Positions 8,245 through 14,958 are shown, counted from the stretch's first letter. The stretch is DNA of 21,684 nt from Solirubrobacterales bacterium (GCA_016215085.1 JACRMD010000149.1:1-21684), one strand, 5' to 3'. Made by a program: numbers and translations. The notes: generated by a model from the sequence alone, not told the origin.

Positions 8245-8278
8245 ACCGGATGCCTCCCCGATGCACCGGATGCCTCCC
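8245..8278. repeat. Tandem 14-base direct repeats upstream of ruvC
   Basis: The unit ACCGGATGCCTCCC occurs at 8245-8258 and again at 8265-8278, a 20-base period (about two helical turns). The pair starts 9 bases upstream of the possible ruvC -10, so it overlaps or flanks the -35 region. It could be an operator or activator site for ruvCAB or for the divergent gene. It does not resemble the actinobacterial LexA box. Confidence 0.6.
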
Positions 8279-8290
8279 TCGATCATGCGC

Positions 8291-8307
8291 TGACCCGGGG
8301 TGACCCG
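8291..8307 (+). repeat. TGACCCG direct repeat in the ruvC/GGDEF gap
   Basis: TGACCCG occurs at 8291-8297 and 8301-8307, spaced exactly ten bases, 40-56 bases upstream of the GGDEF/HD-GYP start. The one-turn spacing would suit a regulator binding one helix face, but this is only positional inference. Confidence 0.4.
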
Positions 8308-8346
8308 CGTTACGCCGCCGCCGCCCGGCGACCGATCCCCGGCCTG

Positions 8347-9530
8347 ATGTCGAAGGCATGGGGAAGGACCGGGCTGCGCGTCACGCGCGCCATCGGCGCA
8401 CCGCGCGAGGCGGAGCGCCTCCAGGACGAGCTCGACGCCGCGAGGGCGCGGATCGAGGACCTCGAGCGCGAGCGCCAGGAGCGCCTGAGCAAGGACCCGC
8501 GGCTGGGCGTGCTCACCCGCGACGCGTATCGCGAGAAGGCGGCCCACGCCCTCGCCCATGCGCGCCGCAACGGCCTGCGCGCCGCGCTGGTGCTCGTGGA
8601 CATCGACGGCTTCCGCGCGCTCAACGGCCGCCACGGCGCCGCGGCGGGCGACGAGGCGCTGACGATCCTCGGCGAGAAGGTCCGCGAGCTGGTCCGCGCC
8701 GGCGACGTCGTCGGGCGCACCGGCGCCGACGAGATCTCGGTGCTCATCCGCGAGGGCGGCGCCGAGGCCGCGCGCGGCTGCGCCGAGCGCCTGGTCGCCA
8801 TCCTCGAGACCAGCGGCCCCGTCACCATCTCCGCCGGCGTCGCCGCCGACTCCGGCACCGGCGACCTCGACGCGCTGGTGGCCGTCGCCGCCGCCGCCCT
8901 CGACAAGGCCCGCCGCGCCGGCGGCGGCCGCGTCGCCGTCCCGGGCCACGCGCCCGCCGCGATCGACACCGCCCGGGGCGCCGTCGGCGCGCTCTCGCTC
9001 GCGCTGGCCGAGCGCGATCCCGAGACCAGCGCGCACGCCCGCTCGCTCGTCGCGCTGGCCACCGCCGTGGCCCGCCGCCTGAACGTCCACGGCGAGGAGG
9101 TCGAGCGCGTCGCCTCGGCCGCGCTGCTGCACGACGTCGGCAAGCTCGCCATCCCGGACCGCATCCTGCTCAAGCCGAGCGCCCTGACCCCGGAGGAGTG
9201 GGACGTCGTGCGCACCCACCCGCTGGTCGGCGAGCGCATCCTGCGCGCCGTCCCGGGCCTCGGGCCGGTCGCGCGGCTCGTGCGCCACGAGCAGGTTCGC
9301 GCCGCGCGCCGGGCAGCCGCATCGTCCTGGCCTGCAGCGCCTACCACGCGATGACCTCCGACCGCCCCTACCGGCCGTCGATCGGCCACGAGGCGGCGGT
9401 CGTGGAGCTGCGCGCCTGCGCGGGGACGCAGCTGGACCCGCGGGTCGTCGACGCGCTGCTGGACCACCTCGCCGAGACCGTCGCGCCCGCTCCGGCGGCG
9501 GCGGGCGACGCGGAGCCCGCGGCCGTCTAG
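8347..9530 (+). pseudogene. GGDEF/HD-GYP signalling protein, disrupted in the GYP region
   Basis: Proteins of this type make (GGDEF) or degrade (HD-GYP) cyclic di-GMP. From the ATG at 8347 the frame encodes a short coiled-coil-like start (about 16-45) and a GGDEF-like domain (about 50-200). The signature there is degenerate: GADEI at 126-130, with DIDGFRALN and GDEAL retained. An HD-GYP domain follows, with HDVGK at 262-266, then HPLVGE and RHE. After RHE (codon ending 9291) the frame is lost and runs to a stop at 9354. The rest of the family pattern (GSRIVLACSAYHAMTSDRPYR region) resumes at 9312 in another frame and reads to 9530. Only 20 bases separate RHE from GSR where about 18 codons are expected, so roughly 34 bases containing DGxGYP are missing. 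This is either a real lesion or an assembly error. Confidence 0.8.
9292..9311 (+). other. Inferred deletion/frameshift point in the HD-GYP gene
   Basis: Upstream of this stretch the HD-GYP sequence reads in the frame of 8347; downstream it reads in the frame of 9312. The D-G-x-G-Y-P motif expected here is absent in all three plus frames. The size (about 31-37 bases) is inferred from the usual spacing between the HHE and GSR motifs. Confidence 0.7.
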
Positions 9531-10144
9531 GCGTGCCGGTCGGCGCGCTCGCCGCGCCGCACCCGGTCCATCCCGATCCAGCAGAACTCCACGACGCGGT
9601 CGACGAGCTCGCCGCGCGGCACCTCCGGGTGGTCCTGCCACCAGTTGGCCAGCGCCTGGCAGGCGCCGGAGGTCAGCTGCGCGTACATCTCGACGGTCTC
9701 GGCGTCGGCGCCGCCGGGGTTCGTCGGGTCCGACGCGGTGAGCGCCACGATCGCCCGCGTCGCCTGGGCCTGCAGGAGGCCGATGACCGGCTCGAGGTCC
9801 GGGTCGGCGGCGTCGCGGAACAGCACCCGCCACGCCTCGCGGTGGTCCTCGACGAACGAGAAGAACGCGTCGACGCCGCCGCGCAGGCGCTCCTCCCCCG
9901 TCTGCCCGCGCGCGGCGCTCTCCTCGAAGCGGCGGAACAGCTCTCCGGCGTGCTCCTCGAGCAGCTCGTCGTGCAGCTCGCGCTTGGAGGCGAAGTGCTC
10001 GTAGATGAGCGCCTTGGAGACGCCCGCCTGCGAGGCGATGTCGTCGATGGAGGCGCCGTGGTAGCCCCGCTCGCCGAAGACGTGCATGGCGGCGGCGAGG
10101 AGCTCCTGGCGTCGTTCGGCGGCGGTGAGTCGGCGGCGGGTCAC
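9527..10144 (-). CDS. TetR/AcrR-family transcriptional regulator
   Basis: The 205-residue protein has the TetR N-terminal DNA-binding domain: RRQELLAAAMHVFGERGYHG, then the helix-turn-helix at about 30-50 (SIDDIASQAGVSKALIYEHF) and SKRELH. The remaining 150 residues form a helical ligand/dimer domain with a FSFVEDHREAWRVLFRDAADPDL segment typical of TetR_C domains in actinobacteria. The start is GTG at 10144, immediately before the basic TRRRLTAAERR segment. It is divergent from the adenylate cyclase gene with only 30 bases between the start codons, so it probably controls itself and the cyclase. The inducer is unknown. Its stop shares a CTAG with the stop of the convergent HD-GYP gene. Confidence 0.92.
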   Translation of the reverse strand: MTRRRLTAAERRQELLAAAMHVFGERGYHGASIDDIASQAGVSKALIYEHFASKRELHDELLEEHAGELFRRFEESAARGQTGEERLRGGVDAFFSFVEDHREAWRVLFRDAADPDLEPVIGLLQAQATRAIVALTASDPTNPGGADAETVEMYAQLTSGACQALANWWQDHPEVPRGELVDRVVEFCWIGMDRVRRGERADRHA

Positions 10145-10174
10145 GGGACCTGACAGCGTAGGCTCCCGCGCACG
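10145..10174. promoter_or_regulatory. Shared divergent promoter of TetR and cyclase genes with overlapping -10s
   Basis: The 30 bases between two GTG starts contain AGCGTAGGCT (10155-10164). Read to the right it gives TAGGCT (10159-10164); read to the left it gives TACGCT (10160-10155), sharing the central TA. Each hexamer ends exactly ten bases before its own GTG. This predicts two nearly leaderless transcripts from one symmetrical element. No Shine-Dalgarno sequence fits in the gap. Any TetR operator must overlap this promoter or lie within a gene. Confidence 0.6.
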
Positions 10175-11275
10175 GTGGCCGACTTCGCGGCGGAGGGGTT
10201 CCTGGATGGGCTGGAGGGCGACGCCCGGGCGCAGCGCCTCGAGCTCCTGCAGTGGCTGAAGGCCGAGGGCTTCACGCTCGAGCGGCTGCGGCGCTCCCAC
10301 CACGACGGGCTCCTGCCGTTCCTGGCCGCCGAGCGCGAGGTCGTGGGCGACCGCCGGCTCACCGAGGCCGAGGTCGCCGAGGCCGCGGGCATCGACCCGG
10401 CGCTCATGCAGCGGCTGAGCCGGGCGCTGGGGCTGCCGCCGGCCGACCCCGGGCTGCCGGACCTGACCGAGACCGACCTCGAGTCCGCGCGGCTCACCCG
10501 GCAGATGCTGGACCTCGGCGTCAGCGAGGACCAGATGCTCGCCGTGGCGCGCGTCGCCGGCTCGGGCCTGGGCCGGCTGGCCGAGGTCATGCGCGCGGTG
10601 CCGCTCGAGCACGTCCTCGAGCCCGGCCTCACCGAGCTCCAGCTCGCCCAGCGCTACAAGGCGGCCGTCGGCGCGGTGATGCCGCTGGTGGCGCCGATGG
10701 TCGAGCTGATGCTGCGCCAGCAGCTGGACAACATGGTCCGCCACGAGGCGGTCGAGGCCACCGAGATGGCCCAGGGCCACCTGCCCGGCGCGCGCGACAC
10801 CGCCGTCGCCTTCGCCGACCTCGTCGGGTTCACCCGCCTGGGCGAGGAGCTCGACCCGGCCGACCTCGGCGCGGTGGCCGACCGCCTGTCGGTGCTGGCC
10901 GAGGAGGTCGTCCAGCCGCCCGTGCGGGTCGTCAAGACCATCGGCGACGCCGTGATGCTCGCGTGCCCCGAGCCGCAGCGCCTGGTCGCCTGCAGCCTCG
11001 CGCTGGTCGACGCGATCGACCAGGAGGGCCAGGCGTTCCCGCAGGTGCGCGTCGGCATCGCGGCCGGGCCGGCGGTCACGCGCGGCGGCGACCTCTTCGG
11101 GCGCCCGGTCAACCTCGCCAGCCGCGTGACCGGGGTGGCGCGCGCGGGCAGCGTGCTCGCGACCAAGGACGTCCGCGACGCCGCGCGCGAGGCGTTTCAG
11201 TGGTCGCGCGCGGGCGTGCGCCGGCTCAAGGGACTGCCGGAGCCGGTACCGCTGTACCGCGCTCGAGCCGCCTGA
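10175..11275 (+). CDS. Class III adenylate cyclase with N-terminal regulatory domain (Rv1264 type)
   Basis: It makes cyclic AMP from ATP in the cytoplasm. Residues 1-185 form a helical N-terminal region resembling the adenylate cyclase regulatory domain of Mycobacterium tuberculosis Rv1264, a pH-responsive autoinhibitory module. Residues about 205-366 form the class III catalytic domain. All key residues are visible: the first metal Asp at 215 in FADLVGFTRL, adenine-selecting Lys254 and the second metal Asp258 in KTIGDAVM, adenine-selecting Asp306 in GDLFGRPVN, and transition-state Asn313 and Arg317 in NLASR. The Lys/Asp pair points to ATP rather than GTP. The start is GTG at 10175, 30 bases from the divergent TetR start. 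Its last 50 bases overlap the convergent MFS gene. Whether it responds to pH here is inference. Confidence 0.93.
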   Translation: MADFAAEGFLDGLEGDARAQRLELLQWLKAEGFTLERLRRSHHDGLLPFLAAEREVVGDRRLTEAEVAEAAGIDPALMQRLSRALGLPPADPGLPDLTETDLESARLTRQMLDLGVSEDQMLAVARVAGSGLGRLAEVMRAVPLEHVLEPGLTELQLAQRYKAAVGAVMPLVAPMVELMLRQQLDNMVRHEAVEATEMAQGHLPGARDTAVAFADLVGFTRLGEELDPADLGAVADRLSVLAEEVVQPPVRVVKTIGDAVMLACPEPQRLVACSLALVDAIDQEGQAFPQVRVGIAAGPAVTRGGDLFGRPVNLASRVTGVARAGSVLATKDVRDAAREAFQWSRAGVRRLKGLPEPVPLYRARAA

Positions 11276-12425
11276 CCGACGGCGTCGCCAGGCACAGGAC
11301 CGACGCGGCGACGCCGATGGCGCTCATCGCCGCCAGCGTCTCGTGGATGCCGGCCGCCTCGCTCACGGGGCCGGCGACCAGCGCGCCGAGCGGCATCGCC
11401 CCCGCGCTGGCCAGGTAGTCGTAGCTCGACACGCGCGAGATCGCGTGCTCGGGGATGTGCTCCTGCAGCGAGGTCTCCCACAGCGTGAAGAAGCACGACA
11501 CGCCGATGGCCGAGACGAACTCGATCGCCGCGATCGCCGGCACGGGCAGGCCGCTGCCGAAGATCACCGCCTGGCAGGAGGCCACGATGAGCATGCCGGC
11601 CGCGGCGCGCAGCGCGAACCGGGGCCGCCAGCGCAGGAGCAGCAGGTTCCCGGCGATCGACCCCATGCCGAACGCGAAGGTGATGATCGCCCACGAGGTC
11701 GCGCCGTCCATCTCGTCCTCGGCCAGCACCGGCCCGAGCACGAACACCGACGGCAGCACGATCACGTGGTAGACGAGCATCGCCAGCAGGAAGACCTGCA
11801 CCCACGGGCGCGAGCGGACCTCGCGCCAGCCGCCGTGGAGGTCGTGCAGGAAGGGCTCGGGCTCGCCGCGCTCCACCACGCGCGGGCGCAGCGGCAACAG
11901 CAGCGCCACCGACACCGCGAACGTCGCGGCGTCCAGCAGGATCGCGCCGCCCGCGCCGGTCAGCGCGATCAGCGCGCCCGCCACGACGGGCCCCAGCAGC
12001 GACCCGAGCGAGAACGACAGGCTGCGCAGGGCGTTGGCCGGCTGCAGGTTCGACGACTCGGTGATGGTCAGCGGCATGAGGCCCGTGAAGGCCGGCTGGA
12101 AGAACGCGTCGGCCGAGCCGTAGAGCCCGGCGAGCACGACGAGGTGCCAGACCTCCGCCGCGTCGGTGACCAGCAGGACGCCCGCGACGAGCTGGATCGC
12201 CAGGCGCAGCAGGTCGGAGGTGATGAGGATCCGCTTGCGGTCCAGGCGGTCGGCGAGCACGCCGGCGCCGAGGCTCAGCAGCGCGAACGGCAGGAACTGC
12301 GCGGCGGCGACGAAGCCGATCTGGGTCGCGCCGCCGCCGACGGCGAGCACCGCGAACGGCAGCGCGATGGACGTGATGCGGTCCCCGATGACGCTGAGCG
12401 CCTGGCCGAGGAACAGCAGCCGGAC
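11226..12425 (-). CDS. MFS transporter, start lost
   Basis: This is a major facilitator superfamily permease of the MFS_3/enterobactin-exporter-like kind, about 12 membrane helices. The first helix starts directly with VRLLFLGQALSVIGDRITS, then the loop-2 motif GVLADRLDRKRIL and a C-terminal half through to RRLERG. The frame gives 399 codons from 12425. There is no Met, Val or Leu start codon in a sensible place: family members normally have a Met several residues before RLLFLGQ, but here the frame runs straight into the truncated yebC coding sequence on the same strand. I therefore treat the 5' end as lost at an apparent deletion junction. The substrate cannot be told. The 3' end overlaps the convergent cyclase gene by 50 bases. 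Confidence 0.85.
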   Translation of the reverse strand, partial: VRLLFLGQALSVIGDRITSIALPFAVLAVGGGATQIGFVAAAQFLPFALLSLGAGVLADRLDRKRILITSDLLRLAIQLVAGVLLVTDAAEVWHLVVLAGLYGSADAFFQPAFTGLMPLTITESSNLQPANALRSLSFSLGSLLGPVVAGALIALTGAGGAILLDAATFAVSVALLLPLRPRVVERGEPEPFLHDLHGGWREVRSRPWVQVFLLAMLVYHVIVLPSVFVLGPVLAEDEMDGATSWAIITFAFGMGSIAGNLLLLRWRPRFALRAAAGMLIVASCQAVIFGSGLPVPAIAAIEFVSAIGVSCFFTLWETSLQEHIPEHAISRVSSYDYLASAGAMPLGALVAGPVSEAAGIHETLAAMSAIGVAASVLCLATPSVRRLERGTAVPAPAVP

Positions 12426-13084
12426 AGCCGCAGGAGCTTGGCCGCCGTGTCCTCGTCGAGCGGCACGCGCGCCTTGGGCAGCTGGGCGACCTCGGCGTTC
12501 TGGATCTCGATCTCGGCCGCCTCGAGCGCCTGGCGCACGGCGCTGAGGTCGGAGGGCTCGGTGACGATCTCGTAGACGTCGCCGTCGAGCGAGATGTCCT
12601 CGGCGCCCGCGTCGATGGCGACCATCAGGTCGTCCTCGCTGTAGCGCTCGCCGTCGACGACGATCGTGCCCTTCTTGTCGAAGTTGTAGGCCACGCTGCC
12701 CGGCTCGCCGAGCGACCCGCCGCCCTTGGACAGGATGTGGCGGACCTCCGCGCCCGTGCGGTTGCGGTTGTCGGTGACGGCCTCGATGAGCAGCGCCACG
12801 CCGCCGGGGCCGTAGCCCTCGTAGAGGACGTTCTCCAGCGCGTCGACGTCCGCGCCGGCGCCGGTGCCCTTGGCGATCGCGCGCTCGATGTTGTCCTTGG
12901 GCATCGAGGCGTCCTTGGCCTTCTGGATGGCCAGCGCGAGCGACGGGTTGCCGTCCGGGTCGCCGCCGCCCTCCTTCGCCGCGACGGTGATCGCGCGCGC
13001 GAGCTTGGTGAAGAGCTTGCCGCGCCGGGCGTCGACGATCGCCTTCTTGTGCTTGATCCCTGCCCACTTGGAATGACCGGCCAT
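12275..13084 (-). CDS. yebC: YebC/PmpR/TACO1-family protein with aberrant C-terminus
   Basis: YebC proteins are cytoplasmic and are described as transcriptional regulators or as factors relieving ribosome stalling at proline-rich sequences. The start MAGHSKWAGIKHKKAIVDARRGKLF is diagnostic. The three-domain body follows, with KDNIERAI (64-70), LYEGYGPGGVA (87-97), TDNRNRTGAEVRHIL (104-118) and AEVAQLPKARVPLD (198-210). The family sequence stops after KLLRL (216-220, last codon 12427-12425), where the usual IDALED...DVQNVY tail of about 25-30 residues should follow. Instead the frame continues for 49 unrelated residues (SGCCSSARRS onward) to 12275, reading out of frame over the MFS gene. The ATG at 13084 follows a TAGAAT hexamer by eight bases. 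Only 12425-13084 is genuine yebC. Confidence 0.93.
   Translation of the reverse strand: MAGHSKWAGIKHKKAIVDARRGKLFTKLARAITVAAKEGGGDPDGNPSLALAIQKAKDASMPKDNIERAIAKGTGAGADVDALENVLYEGYGPGGVALLIEAVTDNRNRTGAEVRHILSKGGGSLGEPGSVAYNFDKKGTIVVDGERYSEDDLMVAIDAGAEDISLDGDVYEIVTEPSDLSAVRQALEAAEIEIQNAEVAQLPKARVPLDEDTAAKLLRLSGCCSSARRSASSGTASRPSRCRSRCSPSAAARPRSASSPPRSSCRSRC
12414..12430 (-). other. Apparent yebC/MFS deletion junction with short repeat
   Basis: On the minus strand the family-like yebC frame ends at LRL and the MFS frame begins at VRLLF within a few bases, offset by one base. The hexamer CGGCTG occurs twice here (12430-12425 and 12422-12417), a possible microhomology left by the deletion. The yebC tail, its stop, the spacer and the MFS start codon are all missing, which implies at least about 100 lost bases. 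Confidence 0.65.
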
Positions 13085-13092
13085 CGCGGGGG

Positions 13093-13098
13093 ATTCTA
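13093..13098 (-). promoter_or_regulatory. Likely -10 element of yebC
   Basis: TAGAAT on the minus strand, eight bases before the yebC ATG, which predicts a leaderless mRNA. Its first three bases are also the stop codon of the upstream methyltransferase gene. No clear -35 hexamer and no Shine-Dalgarno sequence are visible. Confidence 0.55.
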
Positions 13099-13773
13099 GA
13101 AGCCGCGCCCGCGGCGCAGCCGCTCGCGCGCCAGCCGGGCGAGCTCGGGGGCGACCTCGCGGGCCAGCTGCCGCGGGCCGTAGCGCAGGGCGCCCAGGCG
13201 GATCCGGCCGGGCGCGGCGTCGTAGTCGCGCTGGGCGGCGGCCGTCCGCGGCAGGCGGTCGAGGCCGAGGTCAAGCGCCCGGCCCTTGGCCCCCACGCCG
13301 AGCACGAAGGTCGGCAGGCCCGGGTGGCCGAGGCCGATCGCCCAGGCGTCGTCGAAGCCCTGCTCGAGCATCGTGCGGAAGCCCTCGGGCGTGAAGCGGA
13401 AGAAGTCGCTCGGGTAGGCGTGGATGCCGAAGAGCATCACGCTCGCGATCACGCACACGCCGCCGGGCGCGGTGACGCGCGCGAGCTCGCGGCAGGCCTG
13501 CGGCGGGTCGGCGCAGTGCTCGAGCGTGTCCAGGCACAGCGCGGTGCCCACGCTGCCGTCCTCGAGCGTCAGCGCCCGCAGGTCCTCGACGCGGTCGACG
13601 CCCGGCCCCGGGCGCAGGTCGGTCCCCAGGTAGTCCCGGCCGGCGAACAGCGGGCGCAGGTCGCCGTCCTGGCCGGGCTCGACCTGCAGCGCGCCGAACT
13701 CGACGACCGGGTCGGGCAGCGCGACGGCCTCGAGCAGGTCCTGCACGAAGCCATGCGTCAGGGGCGTCGCCAC
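13096..13773 (-). CDS. SAM-dependent methyltransferase-like protein (class I)
   Basis: The 225-residue product has the Methyltransf_11-like order. A motif I position at 23-33 reads VVEFGALQVEP instead of a Gly-rich loop. An acidic strand follows (YLGTDLRPGPGVDRVEDL, 48-65), then the LCLDTLEHCADPPQACRELARVTAPGG block (79-105) and a C-terminal region with FFRFTPEGFRTMLEQGF. The altered loop may mean weak or changed cofactor binding. The start is GTG at 13773, which overlaps the glycosyltransferase stop by 16 bases, so the two are translationally coupled and the product may modify or help assemble the same glycan. The MRTM-like hydrophilic C-terminus ends in RRGRGF. The acceptor substrate is unknown. 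Confidence 0.8.
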   Translation of the reverse strand: MATPLTHGFVQDLLEAVALPDPVVEFGALQVEPGQDGDLRPLFAGRDYLGTDLRPGPGVDRVEDLRALTLEDGSVGTALCLDTLEHCADPPQACRELARVTAPGGVCVIASVMLFGIHAYPSDFFRFTPEGFRTMLEQGFDDAWAIGLGHPGLPTFVLGVGAKGRALDLGLDRLPRTAAAQRDYDAAPGRIRLGALRYGPRQLAREVAPELARLARERLRRGRGF

Positions 13774-14846
13774 GGGTCCTCGTAGAGCGCGAGATGGGCC
13801 TCGACCATCCGGTCGACCGACAGCTCCGACGCCCGCGCGCGGCAGGCGGCGGCGGTGCCCGGGTCCTGGGCGAGCTCCAGGCCGGCCAGCAGGGAGCGCG
13901 CCAGATCGCCTGCGTCGTCGCCGGCGAAGCGCACGCCGACCTCGGGCCGGTCGACGACCTCGGGCAGCGCGCCGGCGTCGGAGACCACCGCGGGCGTGCC
14001 GCAGGCCAGCGCCTCGGCGGCCACGAGCCCGAACGCCTCCCCCACGCTGGGCAGCGCGGCGACCCACGCCTCGCGGTTGGCCGCCGCCAGCGCCGCGCGG
14101 TCGTCGAGGTCGCGGACCTCGATGCCGGGGGCCGCCGGCAGCGGCACGTCACGCGTGGGACGAGAGAGCACCAGGCGCGCGTCCGGGCGCTCGCGGCGCA
14201 CGCGCGCGAAGGCCTCCACGAGCAGGCCGACCCGCTTGCGCGGCTCGGCGAGGTCCGCGGCGCAGAGGATCGTCGGCGCGGGCGCGCGCTCCGCCGGCCC
14301 CGGCGCGAAGGCGCCGAGGTCGACGCCGGGGGCGATGACGTGGACGCCGCGGACGCCGAGCCAGCGCCCGAAGGCGTCGGCCGCGTGGCGGCTGAGGGCG
14401 ACGACGGCCGCGGCGCCGCGGACCGCCTCGAGCGTGAGGTCCAGCCGTCCGCGCCGGGCCACGAGCGCCTGGCGGTGCGGGATGCCCATGTAGCCCAGGA
14501 CGACCGGCGCCCGGCCCGCGCGCACCGCGGCGACGCCCGAGGTCGGGTGCAGCGCGTGGACCACGTCGGGCCGCTCGCCGCGCGCGAGCGCCAGGCGGGC
14601 GGTCAGGACGTGGGTGCGGTGGTCCTCGTGCAGCCGGCGCTGCAGGCGGCCCTCCAGCGGCCGCGGCCAGCGCTCGACCGGCAGGCCGTCCTCGACCGCG
14701 CGGGCGACCCGGGCGCCGGGGTGGGTCGTGACCAGGCGCGGCTCGTGGCCGCGGCGCAGCAGGCCGTCGGCGAGGTCGCGGGCGACGCGCTCGGTGCCAC
14801 GGCGGACCTCGGGCCAGAAGACGGGGCTCACGAGCGCGACGCGCAT
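13758..14846 (-). CDS. Glycosyltransferase family 4 (GT-B fold)
   Basis: This 362-residue cytoplasmic enzyme transfers a sugar from an activated nucleotide donor, probably in surface polysaccharide or glycolipid synthesis. It begins MRVALVSPVFWPEVRRGTER with the usual GT4 N-terminal Rossmann opening, and it has a PDVVHALHP segment near 95-103. The C-terminal half has the ILCAADLAEPRKRVGLLVEAF donor-domain start, and the EX7E motif at Glu270 and Glu278 in GEAFGLVAAEALACGTPAVVSD. Donor and acceptor cannot be read from sequence. The ATG at 14846 follows a TACGCT hexamer by ten bases with no Shine-Dalgarno, and the stop lies inside the methyltransferase gene. The gene is divergent from the GGDEF-EAL gene. 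Confidence 0.93.
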   Translation of the reverse strand: MRVALVSPVFWPEVRRGTERVARDLADGLLRRGHEPRLVTTHPGARVARAVEDGLPVERWPRPLEGRLQRRLHEDHRTHVLTARLALARGERPDVVHALHPTSGVAAVRAGRAPVVLGYMGIPHRQALVARRGRLDLTLEAVRGAAAVVALSRHAADAFGRWLGVRGVHVIAPGVDLGAFAPGPAERAPAPTILCAADLAEPRKRVGLLVEAFARVRRERPDARLVLSRPTRDVPLPAAPGIEVRDLDDRAALAAANREAWVAALPSVGEAFGLVAAEALACGTPAVVSDAGALPEVVDRPEVGVRFAGDDAGDLARSLLAGLELAQDPGTAAACRARASELSVDRMVEAHLALYEDPWRRP

Positions 14847-14856
14847 GCGGCCCGGG

Positions 14857-14862
14857 AGCGTA
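14857..14862 (-). promoter_or_regulatory. Likely -10 of the GT4 gene
   Basis: TACGCT on the minus strand, ten bases before the ATG at 14846. The following CCCG and the ten-base distance match those at the TetR/cyclase promoter, suggesting the same leaderless promoter type. Confidence 0.5.
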
Positions 14863-14958
14863 GACCGCCCGTACGTCCGGTTGCGCACCTGCGACTGAAG
14901 GAACAGCTTCGCACGCCGACTAGAGGACCGGGCGGGGGCTTTCGCCGCACCCGCCGCC

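Noticed and set aside
9312..9530. Programmed frameshift as an explanation for the split HD-GYP gene
   Set aside because: A one-base shift would not restore the missing DGxGYP segment, and there is no slippery sequence.
12275..12424. A natural alternative YebC C-terminus
   Set aside because: The 49 residues are Ser/Arg/Ala-rich shadow sequence of the MFS coding frame and do not look like a protein domain.
14893..14910. Small inverted repeat GAAG/CTTC upstream of the GGDEF-EAL gene
   Set aside because: Only four base pairs in the stem; not distinguishable from chance and not a riboswitch.
14900..14926. GGAAC followed by a TAGAGG hexamer, resembling an ECF sigma promoter for the GGDEF-EAL gene
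   Set aside because: The -10 side lacks the CGT-type motif expected for ECF sigma factors, and the match to GGAAC alone is too short.
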